Source of the DNA: Verrucomicrobiales bacterium
GTDB taxonomy: Bacteria; Verrucomicrobiota; Verrucomicrobiia; Verrucomicrobiales; DEV007
DNA length: 5,361 nt
Reading direction: 5' to 3'
Assembly (NCBI GenBank): GCA_003232855.1
Contig: QIKC01000250.1
Span: forward strand, 1 to 5,361
Shown: positions 1-5,361 of the stretch, one piece after another
Position numbering within the stretch: position 1 is the stretch's first letter
Layout of the letters: each line of letters starts with the position of its first letter
Made by a program: the position numbers and the translations under genes
Notes under the pieces: generated by a model
The model's database searches: none
What the model was told of the DNA's origin: nothing
What the model saw: the letters and a program-made list of their open reading frames with translations, nothing else

Positions 1-399
1 TGAGGGTAGCGAGGCGTAGGCGTCGAATTTGTCGCCGCGGTCGTAGGCTTCGGTGCTCTCGGAGAGGATTTCGGCGATGAAGGAGGGGTTGGTGATGATG
101 TCCTGCCGGTTGTCGTAGGTTTCGATCGAGCCGCAGAGGGCGGAGGCGTCTGGGTAGGCGAAGGTCTGTGCGCTTTCGAGCCAGACTTTCATGTCGCTGG
201 TGAAGGCGTGGCAGGGGCGGTTATCCAATTGTTTGTGGATACTCACGAGCAGATTCGAGGCGATTACATTGTGCGGCAAGCTTGCCCCGGATCTGGCGAA
301 CACTTCGCCGGCGACGTATTCGCTCTTGGACGTGGCGGCGCGCTCCGCGGCGAGGTAGTCCTCGGTGCGGATATGGTGCTGCTGGGCGACGGCGGGCAT
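1..399 (-). CDS. Uma2-family endonuclease, N-terminal 133 residues (3' end beyond window)
   Basis: Reading from the ATG at 399 gives 133 open codons to the window edge with no stop. The protein matches the Uma2/DUF820 family, a PD-(D/E)xK-like nuclease fold often present in many copies in cyanobacteria, planctomycetes and related genomes; biological role largely unknown. Visible family features: TEDYLAAE near residues 12-19, YVAGEVF at 28-34, the SGASLPHNVIASNL block at 37-50, SDMKVW at 68-73, YPD at 82-84 (candidate metal-binding Asp84), NPSFIAEILSEST at 104-116 (candidate catalytic Glu110), and YDRGDKFDAY at 119-128. Family members are usually about 180-200 residues, so roughly the last third lies outside. 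The usual methionine in the GEV-x-AMAGAS block is Arg36 here. The start lies 9 nt after the panC stop, with no Shine-Dalgarno sequence, suggesting cotranscription and perhaps translational coupling. The family assignment is strong; nuclease activity and function are inferred. Confidence 0.88.
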   Translation of the reverse strand, partial: MPAVAQQHHIRTEDYLAAERAATSKSEYVAGEVFARSGASLPHNVIASNLLVSIHKQLDNRPCHAFTSDMKVWLESAQTFAYPDASALCGSIETYDNRQDIITNPSFIAEILSESTEAYDRGDKFDAYASLPS

Positions 400-408
400 G
401 TTGGCAGT

Positions 409-1239
409 TTACGGCAGAATCTCGATGTTGTCGATAAGGCGCGCTTTGTCGAAAAATACTGCTGCGGCGGCCGCCGGGCGATCAATGGTGTCGAGCCGCA
501 CCATCGTCTCGCGGCAGACGATGTCTAGATAGTCGATGCGCCCCAGTGGCGCGTCCTTTGCGATGATTTCGCGACCGAGGTCGATGCGCGTGGCGGCATT
601 AGTTTCGCTGCTCGCCGCGATGGCCAGCAACGCCCGGCGGATCGCCGGAGCTTGGGCGCGTTCTGCTTCGTCTAGGTAGCGGTTGCGCGAGCTCATGGCT
701 AGGCCGTCTTTTTCGCGGACGGTGTCGGCGCCGATGATTTCGATGGGGAAGTTCAAATCGCGGCCCATGCGCTGCAGCACCGCGAGTTGTTGGTAGTCTT
801 TTTTGCCAAAGAGGGCGATGTCCGGCCGCACGATATTGAAGAGCTTGGCGACGACGGTGCAGACGCCATCGAAGTGCCCCGGGCGGCTCGGGCCGCAGAG
901 GGTTTCGGTGAGACCTTGCGCGGTGATGCTCACTGTGGCGTCGTTTTGGTACATGGCTTTCGAGGAAGGGTGGAAGACGATGTCCGCGCCGGCGGCTTCG
1001 CATAGTGAGCAGTCGTCGGCGAAGGCGCGCGGGTAGGCGTCGAAGTCTTCGCCCGGCCCGAACTGCGTGGGGTTGACGAAGATGGAGACGACTAGTGAGC
1101 CCGCGTCCCCGGCCAGCTCGCGGCCGCGGCTGATGAGTTCGCCGTGCCCGCGATGCAGCGCGCCCATGGTCGGCACCAAGACGGTTGGCGCCGTGGTGCG
1201 GTGGGATTGCATTTGGGCGATGTCTTCGATGATGGTCAT
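409..1239 (-). CDS. panC: Pantoate--beta-alanine ligase (pantothenate synthetase)
   Basis: This 276-residue protein is a complete PanC, which condenses D-pantoate with beta-alanine using ATP (via pantoyl adenylate) to give pantothenate, AMP and PPi, the last step of cytoplasmic vitamin B5 synthesis for coenzyme A. Motifs seen in order: PTMGALHRGH at 23-32 (HxGH-type nucleotide-binding signature), VNPTQFGPGEDF at 55-66, LCGPSRPGHFDGV at 114-126 (pantoate/ATP site), GKKDYQQL at 145-152, and MSSRNRYL at 182-189 (KMSKS-like loop). The length is normal for the family. I chose the ATG at 1239 because TIIEDI...VLVPTMGA is the usual N-terminus; the frame extends to an ATG at 1317, but that 26-residue extension lies inside hsdR and is unlike PanC. 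The start is 7 nt after the hsdR stop, with no room for its own promoter and no Shine-Dalgarno sequence, so expression probably depends on readthrough from the hsd genes or a promoter inside hsdR. The TAA stop is at 411-409. Confidence 0.97.
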   Translation of the reverse strand: MTIIEDIAQMQSHRTTAPTVLVPTMGALHRGHGELISRGRELAGDAGSLVVSIFVNPTQFGPGEDFDAYPRAFADDCSLCEAAGADIVFHPSSKAMYQNDATVSITAQGLTETLCGPSRPGHFDGVCTVVAKLFNIVRPDIALFGKKDYQQLAVLQRMGRDLNFPIEIIGADTVREKDGLAMSSRNRYLDEAERAQAPAIRRALLAIAASSETNAATRIDLGREIIAKDAPLGRIDYLDIVCRETMVRLDTIDRPAAAAAVFFDKARLIDNIEILP

Positions 1240-1246
1240 TGGGGGA

Positions 1247-3580
1247 TCAGGCGCTCTCGGCCTTATTGAAAAGGTGTCTTTGGAAGCCGACGAAAAGTTC
1301 GCGAATTTCCGAGGCATCCCCCAGCACCTCCTGTGCGTCGTAGATGCCCTGATACTTTAGCTCCAACAGCGCGGGCAGCCTGTCGGCCGCCAGCTCGGAA
1401 ACTCCGACATCGACGTATTGGGAAAGGACAAAATCGAGGAACGCCTGTTGCCTGTCTTCGTAGTGGGAGAAGATTAGGTTCCTGTGTCCGGCGACGCGCT
1501 CCTCGCGGGTCACCGGTTCCTTCGCGTAGGCCACGTAGGCCAGAACGTCGAAAAGGTCGCTGTTCTCTGCGCTGATCAGCTTGCGGATCTCCGTGAGCTG
1601 GTCGGCGGCGTAGCCCTTTTCGGCCAGCCCTTCCATGAGTTTTTTCCGCGTGTCGGGATGGCTCCAAATTTCGCGCAGCTGGTCCTCGTCACTGAAGAAT
1701 TCGGGGAGGTCTCCAAAGAGTTGTTGGAGGAACTGCGCGGAGGACAAGGGCGTCCCATCCGGCCCCCAGAAGCTTGTCTGCACCATGTGTTGGATCTGGC
1801 GCGCCTTGCCGTCGGCCAGCGTCACCTTGACCATCCGTCTCGGCGGTGGCGGCGGCTCGGGGAAGGGGGCGTCGGGGGGCTCCGGTGGATCCTCCAGAGG
1901 TTCGGGGCGCGGGGTTGGTGGTTCCGGCTCCAATGGTTCGCCATCCCACTCCGGGTCGGAGAAATGCGTGTAAGCCTTCACGAAGTCGTGAACGGTAAAA
2001 TAGTCTTTGCCGTCGTAGAGGCGGGTGCCGCGACCGATGATCTGCTTGAACTCGATCATCGAATTGATCGGTCGCATCAGCACGATGTGACGCACGTTGC
2101 GCGCATCGACCCCGGTGGAGAGCTTCTGCGAGGTGGTGAGGATCGTCGGGACCGTCCTCTCATTGTCTTGGAAATTTCTCAGGTGCGCTTCCCCGATTTT
2201 GCCGTCGTCCGCCGTGACGCGGGCGCAGTAGTTCGGATCGCTACTGTGCTTTTTCTGGTTGATCAGATCCCGCACCACCAGCGCGTGCAGTTGGGTGGCG
2301 CAAAAAACGAGGGCCTTTTCGTTCTGGTCGATGCTATCGAGAAAAATATCCACCCGCTTCGCTTCCCGCGCTTTGATCTCGATGACCTTGTTGAAATCCG
2401 CCTCCTCGTAGAGCTTTCCAACGTGGATTTCCCCGTCCTCGATGTCGTCATCAACGGTATAGACATAGTCGTCGATGGTTGTGGCGATCTGGTTCACCTT
2501 GAAGGGGGTGAGGAAGCCGTCGTTGATCCCGTCTTTCAGCGCGTAAGTGTAAACCGGATCGCCGAAATATTTGTAGGTGTCTGCGTTGTGGTCGCGCTTT
2601 GGGGTGGCGGTCAACCCGAGTTGCACGGCGGGCGAGAAGTATTCGAGAATTCCCCGCCACGAGCTCTCGTCCCGTGCCCCGCCGCGGTGGCACTCGTCGA
2701 TGACGATGAAATCGAAAAAATCCGCCGGGTAGTCGCCGAAGTAGGGCTCAGATTCCCCGAACTCGCCGCGCCCGCTCATGAAGGTCTGGAAGATCGTGAA
2801 AAAGACGCTGCCGTTCTTTGGCACCCGACCTTGCTTGCGCACTTCGTCCGGGGCGATCCGCACCAGCGCGTCATCGTCGAATGCCGAAAAGGCATTGAAA
2901 GCCTGATCTGCCAAGATGTTGCGGTCTGCGAGGAACAGGATGCGCGGCCGGCGTCCCGGCTCGCGGCTCAGGTTCCATTTCGCGTAAAACAGTTTCCAAG
3001 CGATCTGGAAGGCGATGAAAGTCTTGCCGGTGCCGGTTGCCAGAGTCAGCAGGATGCGATCCTCTCCGGCGGTGATCGCCTCCAGCGTTTTCTGGATGGC
3101 GAGGTCCTGGTAGTAGCGGGCTTGGAAGGTGCCGCCCTTGTCCTCGAAGGGCACGGTGGCGAAGCGGTTCCGCCAGGCATTCTCCTCGGCGAAGGTCATC
3201 TGCCACAGCGCTTCGGGCGATGGAAAGGCATCGATCTGCCCCTCTTCCCCCGTCTCCATATCGATCTGGTAGATCCCCAGCCCGTTGGTCGCGTAGGTGA
3301 AGCGCACTTGCAGCTTGCCAGCGTATTGCTTCGCCTGCCCGACCCCTTCGGTCACCGCCAAGTCACGTTTCTTCGCCTCGATCACCGCCAGCTGGCGGTT
3401 GCGGAAGACTAGGATGTAGTCGGCGATCTCCGGTTTGCTCCGTCGTCCAGCTCCCTGTAGGCGCCCCAGAGTGATCTGGCAATTCCGCTCGCGCAGCACG
3501 CGGCTGCTCTCCACCACCCCCCAGCCAGCGGCTCTGAGGGCGGGGTCGATCAGTTCGGCGCGGGTTTCGGCTTCGTTCAT
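1247..3580 (-). CDS. hsdR: Type I restriction enzyme HsdR subunit (endonuclease/DNA translocase)
   Basis: This 777-residue protein is the restriction and motor subunit that joins HsdM and HsdS to translocate DNA with ATP and cut remote from the unmethylated target. Domains seen: an N-terminal PD-(D/E)xK nuclease with Asp54, Glu68-x-Lys70 (IEAKK) and a QxxxY motif at Gln82-Tyr86; a superfamily 2 helicase with Walker A ATGTGKT at 181-187, DECH at 295-298, LTATP at 323-327 and QIIGRGTR at 513-520; a proline-rich linker at about 549-582; and a C-terminal domain (about 590-777) resembling the EcoEI-type R C-terminus (FDVLAYVAYAKEPVTREER at 677-695). All motor and nuclease motifs look intact. The ATG at 3580 overlaps the fic stop as ATGA. 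The frame is open further upstream to 3817, but those 79 residues overlap fic and do not look like HsdR. Length and domain order suit the EcoEI-like group. The TGA stop is at 1249-1247, 7 nt before panC. Confidence 0.96.
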   Translation of the reverse strand: MNEAETRAELIDPALRAAGWGVVESSRVLRERNCQITLGRLQGAGRRSKPEIADYILVFRNRQLAVIEAKKRDLAVTEGVGQAKQYAGKLQVRFTYATNGLGIYQIDMETGEEGQIDAFPSPEALWQMTFAEENAWRNRFATVPFEDKGGTFQARYYQDLAIQKTLEAITAGEDRILLTLATGTGKTFIAFQIAWKLFYAKWNLSREPGRRPRILFLADRNILADQAFNAFSAFDDDALVRIAPDEVRKQGRVPKNGSVFFTIFQTFMSGRGEFGESEPYFGDYPADFFDFIVIDECHRGGARDESSWRGILEYFSPAVQLGLTATPKRDHNADTYKYFGDPVYTYALKDGINDGFLTPFKVNQIATTIDDYVYTVDDDIEDGEIHVGKLYEEADFNKVIEIKAREAKRVDIFLDSIDQNEKALVFCATQLHALVVRDLINQKKHSSDPNYCARVTADDGKIGEAHLRNFQDNERTVPTILTTSQKLSTGVDARNVRHIVLMRPINSMIEFKQIIGRGTRLYDGKDYFTVHDFVKAYTHFSDPEWDGEPLEPEPPTPRPEPLEDPPEPPDAPFPEPPPPPRRMVKVTLADGKARQIQHMVQTSFWGPDGTPLSSAQFLQQLFGDLPEFFSDEDQLREIWSHPDTRKKLMEGLAEKGYAADQLTEIRKLISAENSDLFDVLAYVAYAKEPVTREERVAGHRNLIFSHYEDRQQAFLDFVLSQYVDVGVSELAADRLPALLELKYQGIYDAQEVLGDASEIRELFVGFQRHLFNKAESA
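1835..1936 (-). other. Proline/glutamate-rich linker segment inside hsdR
   Basis: Codons 549-582 of hsdR encode a low-complexity stretch of Pro and Glu between the helicase (ending near QIIGRGTR and a FTVHDFV segment) and the C-terminal domain, finishing in a run of six prolines followed by two arginines. It is presumably a flexible hinge. On the plus strand the same DNA is rich in G runs: four Gs at 1859-1862, five at 1865-1869, six at 1874-1879, and four each at 1904-1907 and 1911-1914. The reading frame is preserved throughout. Confidence 0.85.
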
Positions 3581-4584
3581 CGTTTGCACAGAGTGTAGCG
3601 ACCGGTTTTCTTGCCACCAATTTTTTCTACCACTCCAGCCTCCATCAGCGGGTTGAGCAAATCCATTGCCCCCTGTCGGGAAATTTGCATCGCTGCCCAG
3701 ATCTCCGCCGGAGCCATACTGCCATGGTCGCTCAGAAGTCGCAGCAAATGCTCCTGCTTGGGGCGAAGCACAAGCTTCTCGCCCGACTTCGGCTGCAGCG
3801 CCTGCACGCGCAGCCAAACCTTCTCCAAAGTCTGGCGAATCCCCTCCGCCCCATACTCCAACCAGGCGCTGAGATCATCGCCCTCCTTTCGCACGGCTTG
3901 CAGCGCGGCGTAGTAGGCGGGGCGATCCTCCCAGTAGTATTCGTCGATCGAGAAAATATAGTGGCTGTCGAAGCCACGGCGGTAGAGTTCCCACAGTGCC
4001 AGAGCACGACCCGTCCTCCCATTGCCATCGGCAAAGGGGTGGATGTCCTCGAAGCGGTAGTGGAGAATGGCGGAGCTGAGCACCGGCGAAAGCTCCGCCG
4101 ATTTTGTGTTCCACCATTCCAGCAACTCGAACATCAGCGGTGAAACATCGGTCGGTGCCGGGGGCATGTGACCACCCACGCTGACCTGGATCGAACGGTA
4201 ACGCCCCGCCTCACCCTGATCCATCACCTCGGCCGCGAGGATGCGGTGCAGCTCGAAGAGATCGTCGTGGCGGACGACCGCTTTTGCTGCGTTTTTCTCC
4301 ACAAAGCGAAGCCCCGCGAAATAGTTCAATACCTCGCGCCGCGACCTGTCGTCTGCCGCTGCCAACTCCCGGCCCTCCTCCAGCGCGCGAACCTGTTCCA
4401 GCGTCAGCGGATTGCCCTCGATGGCCGTGGAAGCGTGTGCGTTGCGGCTCCGAGTGTCCTTCTGAAGGGCCGGAATCCAAGAGAGTTCGACCGACGCCGC
4501 GAGAATCCGCTCACGCAACGCCGCCACCTCTTCCACCAAGGAAAGTAACCGGGGAGTGATGCGGAACTGCGGGTGGTAGGCCAC
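3577..4584 (-). CDS. Fic-family protein, predicted AMP transferase with C-terminal winged-helix domain
   Basis: This 335-residue protein carries the complete Fic active-site loop HPFADGNGRTGR at 182-193 (HxFx[D/E]GNGRxxR), with catalytic His182 and phosphate-binding Asn188, Arg190 and Arg193. It also has an N-terminal inhibitory motif STAIEG at 52-57 ([S/T]xxxE[G/N], Glu56), as in class II Fic proteins that hold themselves inactive until relieved. A Fic_N-like segment occupies about 5-80, the substrate flap is probably near GGHMPPAP at 137-144, and residues 272-332 look like a winged helix-turn-helix, an arrangement like the SoFic group. Such proteins move AMP from ATP to Ser, Thr or Tyr hydroxyls of a target protein; the target here is unknown. 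The start is a GTG at 4584: an in-frame TGA lies three codons upstream and the next in-frame ATG is at codon 121, too late to keep the inhibitory motif. There is no Shine-Dalgarno sequence. The TGA overlaps the hsdR ATG, so the two genes are probably translationally coupled. Its place between hsdS and hsdR suggests a role tied to the restriction system. Confidence 0.93.
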   Translation of the reverse strand: MAYHPQFRITPRLLSLVEEVAALRERILAASVELSWIPALQKDTRSRNAHASTAIEGNPLTLEQVRALEEGRELAAADDRSRREVLNYFAGLRFVEKNAAKAVVRHDDLFELHRILAAEVMDQGEAGRYRSIQVSVGGHMPPAPTDVSPLMFELLEWWNTKSAELSPVLSSAILHYRFEDIHPFADGNGRTGRALALWELYRRGFDSHYIFSIDEYYWEDRPAYYAALQAVRKEGDDLSAWLEYGAEGIRQTLEKVWLRVQALQPKSGEKLVLRPKQEHLLRLLSDHGSMAPAEIWAAMQISRQGAMDLLNPLMEAGVVEKIGGKKTGRYTLCKR

Positions 4585-4588
4585 GCCA

Positions 4589-4618
4589 GTAAGTCAAGCG
4601 TAAGTCGGCCTGTGAGTC
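4589..4618 (-). repeat. Three phased GACTTAC/GACTCAC heptamers abutting the fic start
   Basis: On the minus strand the heptamer GACTCAC occurs at 4618-4612, and GACTTAC at 4606-4600 and again at 4595-4589, so starts are 12 and 11 nt apart, close to one DNA helical turn. The first and third are preceded by TT (TTGACT at 4620-4615 and 4597-4592). The last copy ends 4 nt before the fic GTG. Same-face spacing next to a start codon is what a multi-site operator would look like, but a binding function is inference. Confidence 0.45.
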
Positions 4619-4620
4619 AA
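4592..4620 (-). promoter_or_regulatory. Weak candidate promoter for fic-hsdR
   Basis: TTGACT at 4620-4615 matches five of six bases of a sigma-70 type -35 box. Seventeen nt downstream lies TTGACT at 4597-4592, which matches only three of six bases of TATAAT. If used, transcription would start next to the GTG at 4584 and give a nearly leaderless mRNA, in keeping with the absence of a Shine-Dalgarno sequence. The -10 match is poor, so this is only a candidate. Confidence 0.18.
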
Positions 4621-4670
4621 GTCGGGAATGCCGGATCTTCCCGCTCCCGCAAAGGCGCCCGCGGCCTGTC

Positions 4671-4745
4671 AGAATGGGAGGTATGGGAATCATGAGAAGA
4701 ATGGGGGATGAGAATAAGAGGCCCCATGCCTCCCATTTTTCCCAT
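4671..4745. repeat. Mirrored 9-nt ATGGG-type repeats forming a long inverted repeat
   Basis: On the plus strand, 9-nt units beginning ATGGG or ATGAG start at 4674 (ATGGGAGGT), 4683 (ATGGGAATC), 4692 (ATGAGAAGA), 4701 (shortened by 2 nt) and 4708 (ATGAGAATA). The complementary word CCCAT then occurs at 4723-4727, 4732-4736 and 4741-4745, again with a period of exactly 9. The arms 4671-4687 and 4723-4739 pair over 17 positions, with 15 Watson-Crick pairs. The two exceptions (4672/4738 and 4682/4728) are G-U wobbles in a plus-strand RNA but A-C mismatches in a minus-strand RNA. The loop is 35 nt. A run of five Ts (4736-4740) ends the right arm on the plus strand. It may be a dispersed repetitive element, an RNA structure or an hsdS 3' end stabiliser; function unknown. 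Confidence 0.7.
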
Positions 4746-4786
4746 CTGGATCTGCGTTTTCGGAGCTCATCGGGTGGCAGGCAGGT

Positions 4787-5361
4787 TCACAAATTCCCCG
4801 CAAAAGCGCGTTGCAGGAGGGACTGCTTGAGTTCGGCGAGCGCGTCGAGCTTGCGCTGGTAGAGGGCTTCGAGGCGCCGGGTTTCGGTGGAAAGGGCGTC
4901 GAGTTTTTTGACGATTTGTTTTTGTTGGGGGAGGGGTGGGAATCGGAAGGCGATCTTCTTCACATCTCGAATGTTGATCTGCATCAATGCCGCCCCATAA
5001 GTTTTTTCTCTAATTTGCGTTTGTGTAGGTGGCCCGAGGAGAAGATAAAAACCAAACCCTTGATCCACGGCCTGCGGATCAAATTGAACGGGAACGATGC
5101 CTCTTGTCACGTTGGCTCCGACCAGTCCTTCACTGGCGATGGATAGGGTTCCGGTGCTACCTCGGACACAAAGAAGGATCTCACCACCTCTCAAAGAGGT
5201 TCGGCTGTAAGACTTGGCTCGATCAGGATCAATCCGTTTCAGACCCTTTTGGTTAACAACCCTTTGCTTCATGTCGGTAGGGCGAACAATCGGGAGTCCG
5301 TTCGGGTATTCGTTGCCGGGTTGAACGATCCCGTAGGACAACGTGCAGGTTTCGGCGACAG
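4787..5361 (-). CDS. hsdS: Type I restriction-modification specificity subunit HsdS, C-terminal part (5' end beyond window)
   Basis: The minus-strand frame is open from the window edge to the TGA at 4789-4787, giving 190 complete residues. It is the second target-recognition domain plus the C-terminal conserved region of an HsdS, which binds one half of the bipartite DNA target and scaffolds HsdM and HsdR. Seen in the visible part: a TRD opening of LSYGIVQPG at 7-15, PIVRPTDM at 23-30, GGEILLCVRGSTG (about 58-70), GANVTRGIVPV, and QIREKTYGAALMQINIRDVKK, then PPLPQQKQIVKKL leading into an amphipathic coiled coil over the last 50 residues and ending QRAFAGNL. Full-length HsdS proteins are usually about 400-450 residues, so the first TRD and central helix lie outside. 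A TTG at 5341 lies within the TRD and is not a start, since upstream codons (VAETCT) fit the domain. The DNA target cannot be read from this. HsdM is presumably further upstream. Confidence 0.95.
   Translation of the reverse strand, partial: VAETCTLSYGIVQPGNEYPNGLPIVRPTDMKQRVVNQKGLKRIDPDRAKSYSRTSLRGGEILLCVRGSTGTLSIASEGLVGANVTRGIVPVQFDPQAVDQGFGFYLLLGPPTQTQIREKTYGAALMQINIRDVKKIAFRFPPLPQQKQIVKKLDALSTETRRLEALYQRKLDALAELKQSLLQRAFAGNL

Larger units (their letters stand above)
4585..4786. other. Intergenic region between hsdS and fic
   Basis: This is the only real non-coding space in the window (202 bp). It holds two repeat structures described separately: a mirrored ATGGG repeat/hairpin at 4671-4745 and three GACTYAC heptamers at 4589-4618. 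A small inverted repeat, CGGGAA at 4623-4628 with TTCCCG at 4638-4643, lies between them. I found no convincing small gene, tRNA or riboswitch. Because hsdS ends and fic begins across this gap, a promoter for fic-hsdR-panC-uma2 is expected here. Confidence 0.7.

Noticed and set aside
1240..1317. An in-frame N-terminal extension of panC by 26 codons.
   Set aside because: It overlaps the hsdR 3' end, and PanC proteins normally begin about 20-25 residues before the PTMGALHxGH motif, as the ATG at 1239 gives.
1484..3412. A plus-strand open frame of 642 codons lying antisense to hsdR.
   Set aside because: It lies wholly opposite hsdR, whose nuclease and helicase motifs are intact. The plus-strand translation shows no recognisable domain, and long antisense frames are expected opposite GC-rich genes with biased codon use.
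3581..3817. An in-frame N-terminal extension of hsdR by 79 codons.
   Set aside because: The extension overlaps the winged-helix end of fic, is of Ala/Gly-rich shadow composition, and the ATGA overlap start at 3580 gives the normal HsdR N-terminus.
3685..4143. A 152-codon plus-strand open frame antisense to fic.
   Set aside because: It lies opposite the conserved Fic core, which has an intact active-site loop; no domain is recognisable in the antisense translation.
4623..4643. A small inverted repeat (6-bp arms, 9-nt loop) between the two repeat structures.
   Set aside because: The arms are short and there is no T run on the minus strand; repeats of this size are common by chance in GC-rich DNA.
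4671..4740. The hairpin with a T run read as an intrinsic terminator.
   Set aside because: The T run follows the stem only on the plus strand, where there is no gene to terminate. The loop is 35 nt, too long for a typical terminator, and the minus-strand transcript of hsdS would have no U tract after the stem.
4674..4862. A 62-codon plus-strand open frame over the repeat and the hsdS 3' end.
   Set aside because: Its start lies in the repeat units, most of it is antisense to hsdS, and its composition looks random.
5339..5341. A TTG as a start codon for a short HsdS fragment.
   Set aside because: The frame continues to the window edge and the residues before it fit the beginning of an HsdS target-recognition domain, so the gene is simply cut by the window.

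Overview
All genes in this window lie on the minus strand, so it reads right to left. It holds the distal part of a type I restriction-modification (hsd) locus followed directly by a vitamin biosynthesis gene and a Uma2-type nuclease gene. The host looks like a GC-rich bacterium (about 60% GC by eye). None of the four visible start codons has a clear Shine-Dalgarno sequence, the genes are tightly packed, and a Uma2 gene is present. This makes me lean towards the Verrucomicrobiota/Planctomycetes side of the tree. That is an inference with low confidence; nothing here fixes the taxon.

Layout from right to left: (1) 5361-4787, the C-terminal half of an HsdS specificity subunit (second target-recognition domain plus terminal coiled coil), cut by the window edge. 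(2) 4786-4585, a 202-bp intergenic region with two unusual small repeat structures: a mirrored set of 9-nt ATGGG-type units able to form a long hairpin, and three near-identical heptamers spaced about one helical turn apart next to the next start codon. (3) 4584-3577, a complete Fic-family protein, predicted AMP transferase, with an intact active-site loop, an intact N-terminal inhibitory motif and a C-terminal winged-helix-like domain. (4) 3580-1247, a complete HsdR restriction/translocase subunit overlapping fic by 4 nt (ATGA). (5) 1239-409, a complete panC (pantoate--beta-alanine ligase) starting 7 nt after hsdR. (6) 399-1, the first 133 codons of a Uma2-family endonuclease gene starting 9 nt after panC and running off the left edge.

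How it fits together: HsdS (with HsdM, presumably upstream outside the window) gives sequence-specific methylation, and HsdR adds ATP-driven translocation and cleavage. The fic gene sits between the modification and restriction parts and is translationally coupled to hsdR. The 202-bp gap lets the fic-hsdR-panC-uma2 block be transcribed separately from hsdS. The most unusual points are the packing of the core metabolic gene panC into a defence operon and the structured repeats in the only real intergenic space. The individual protein families are all known; I see no wholly new protein family here.
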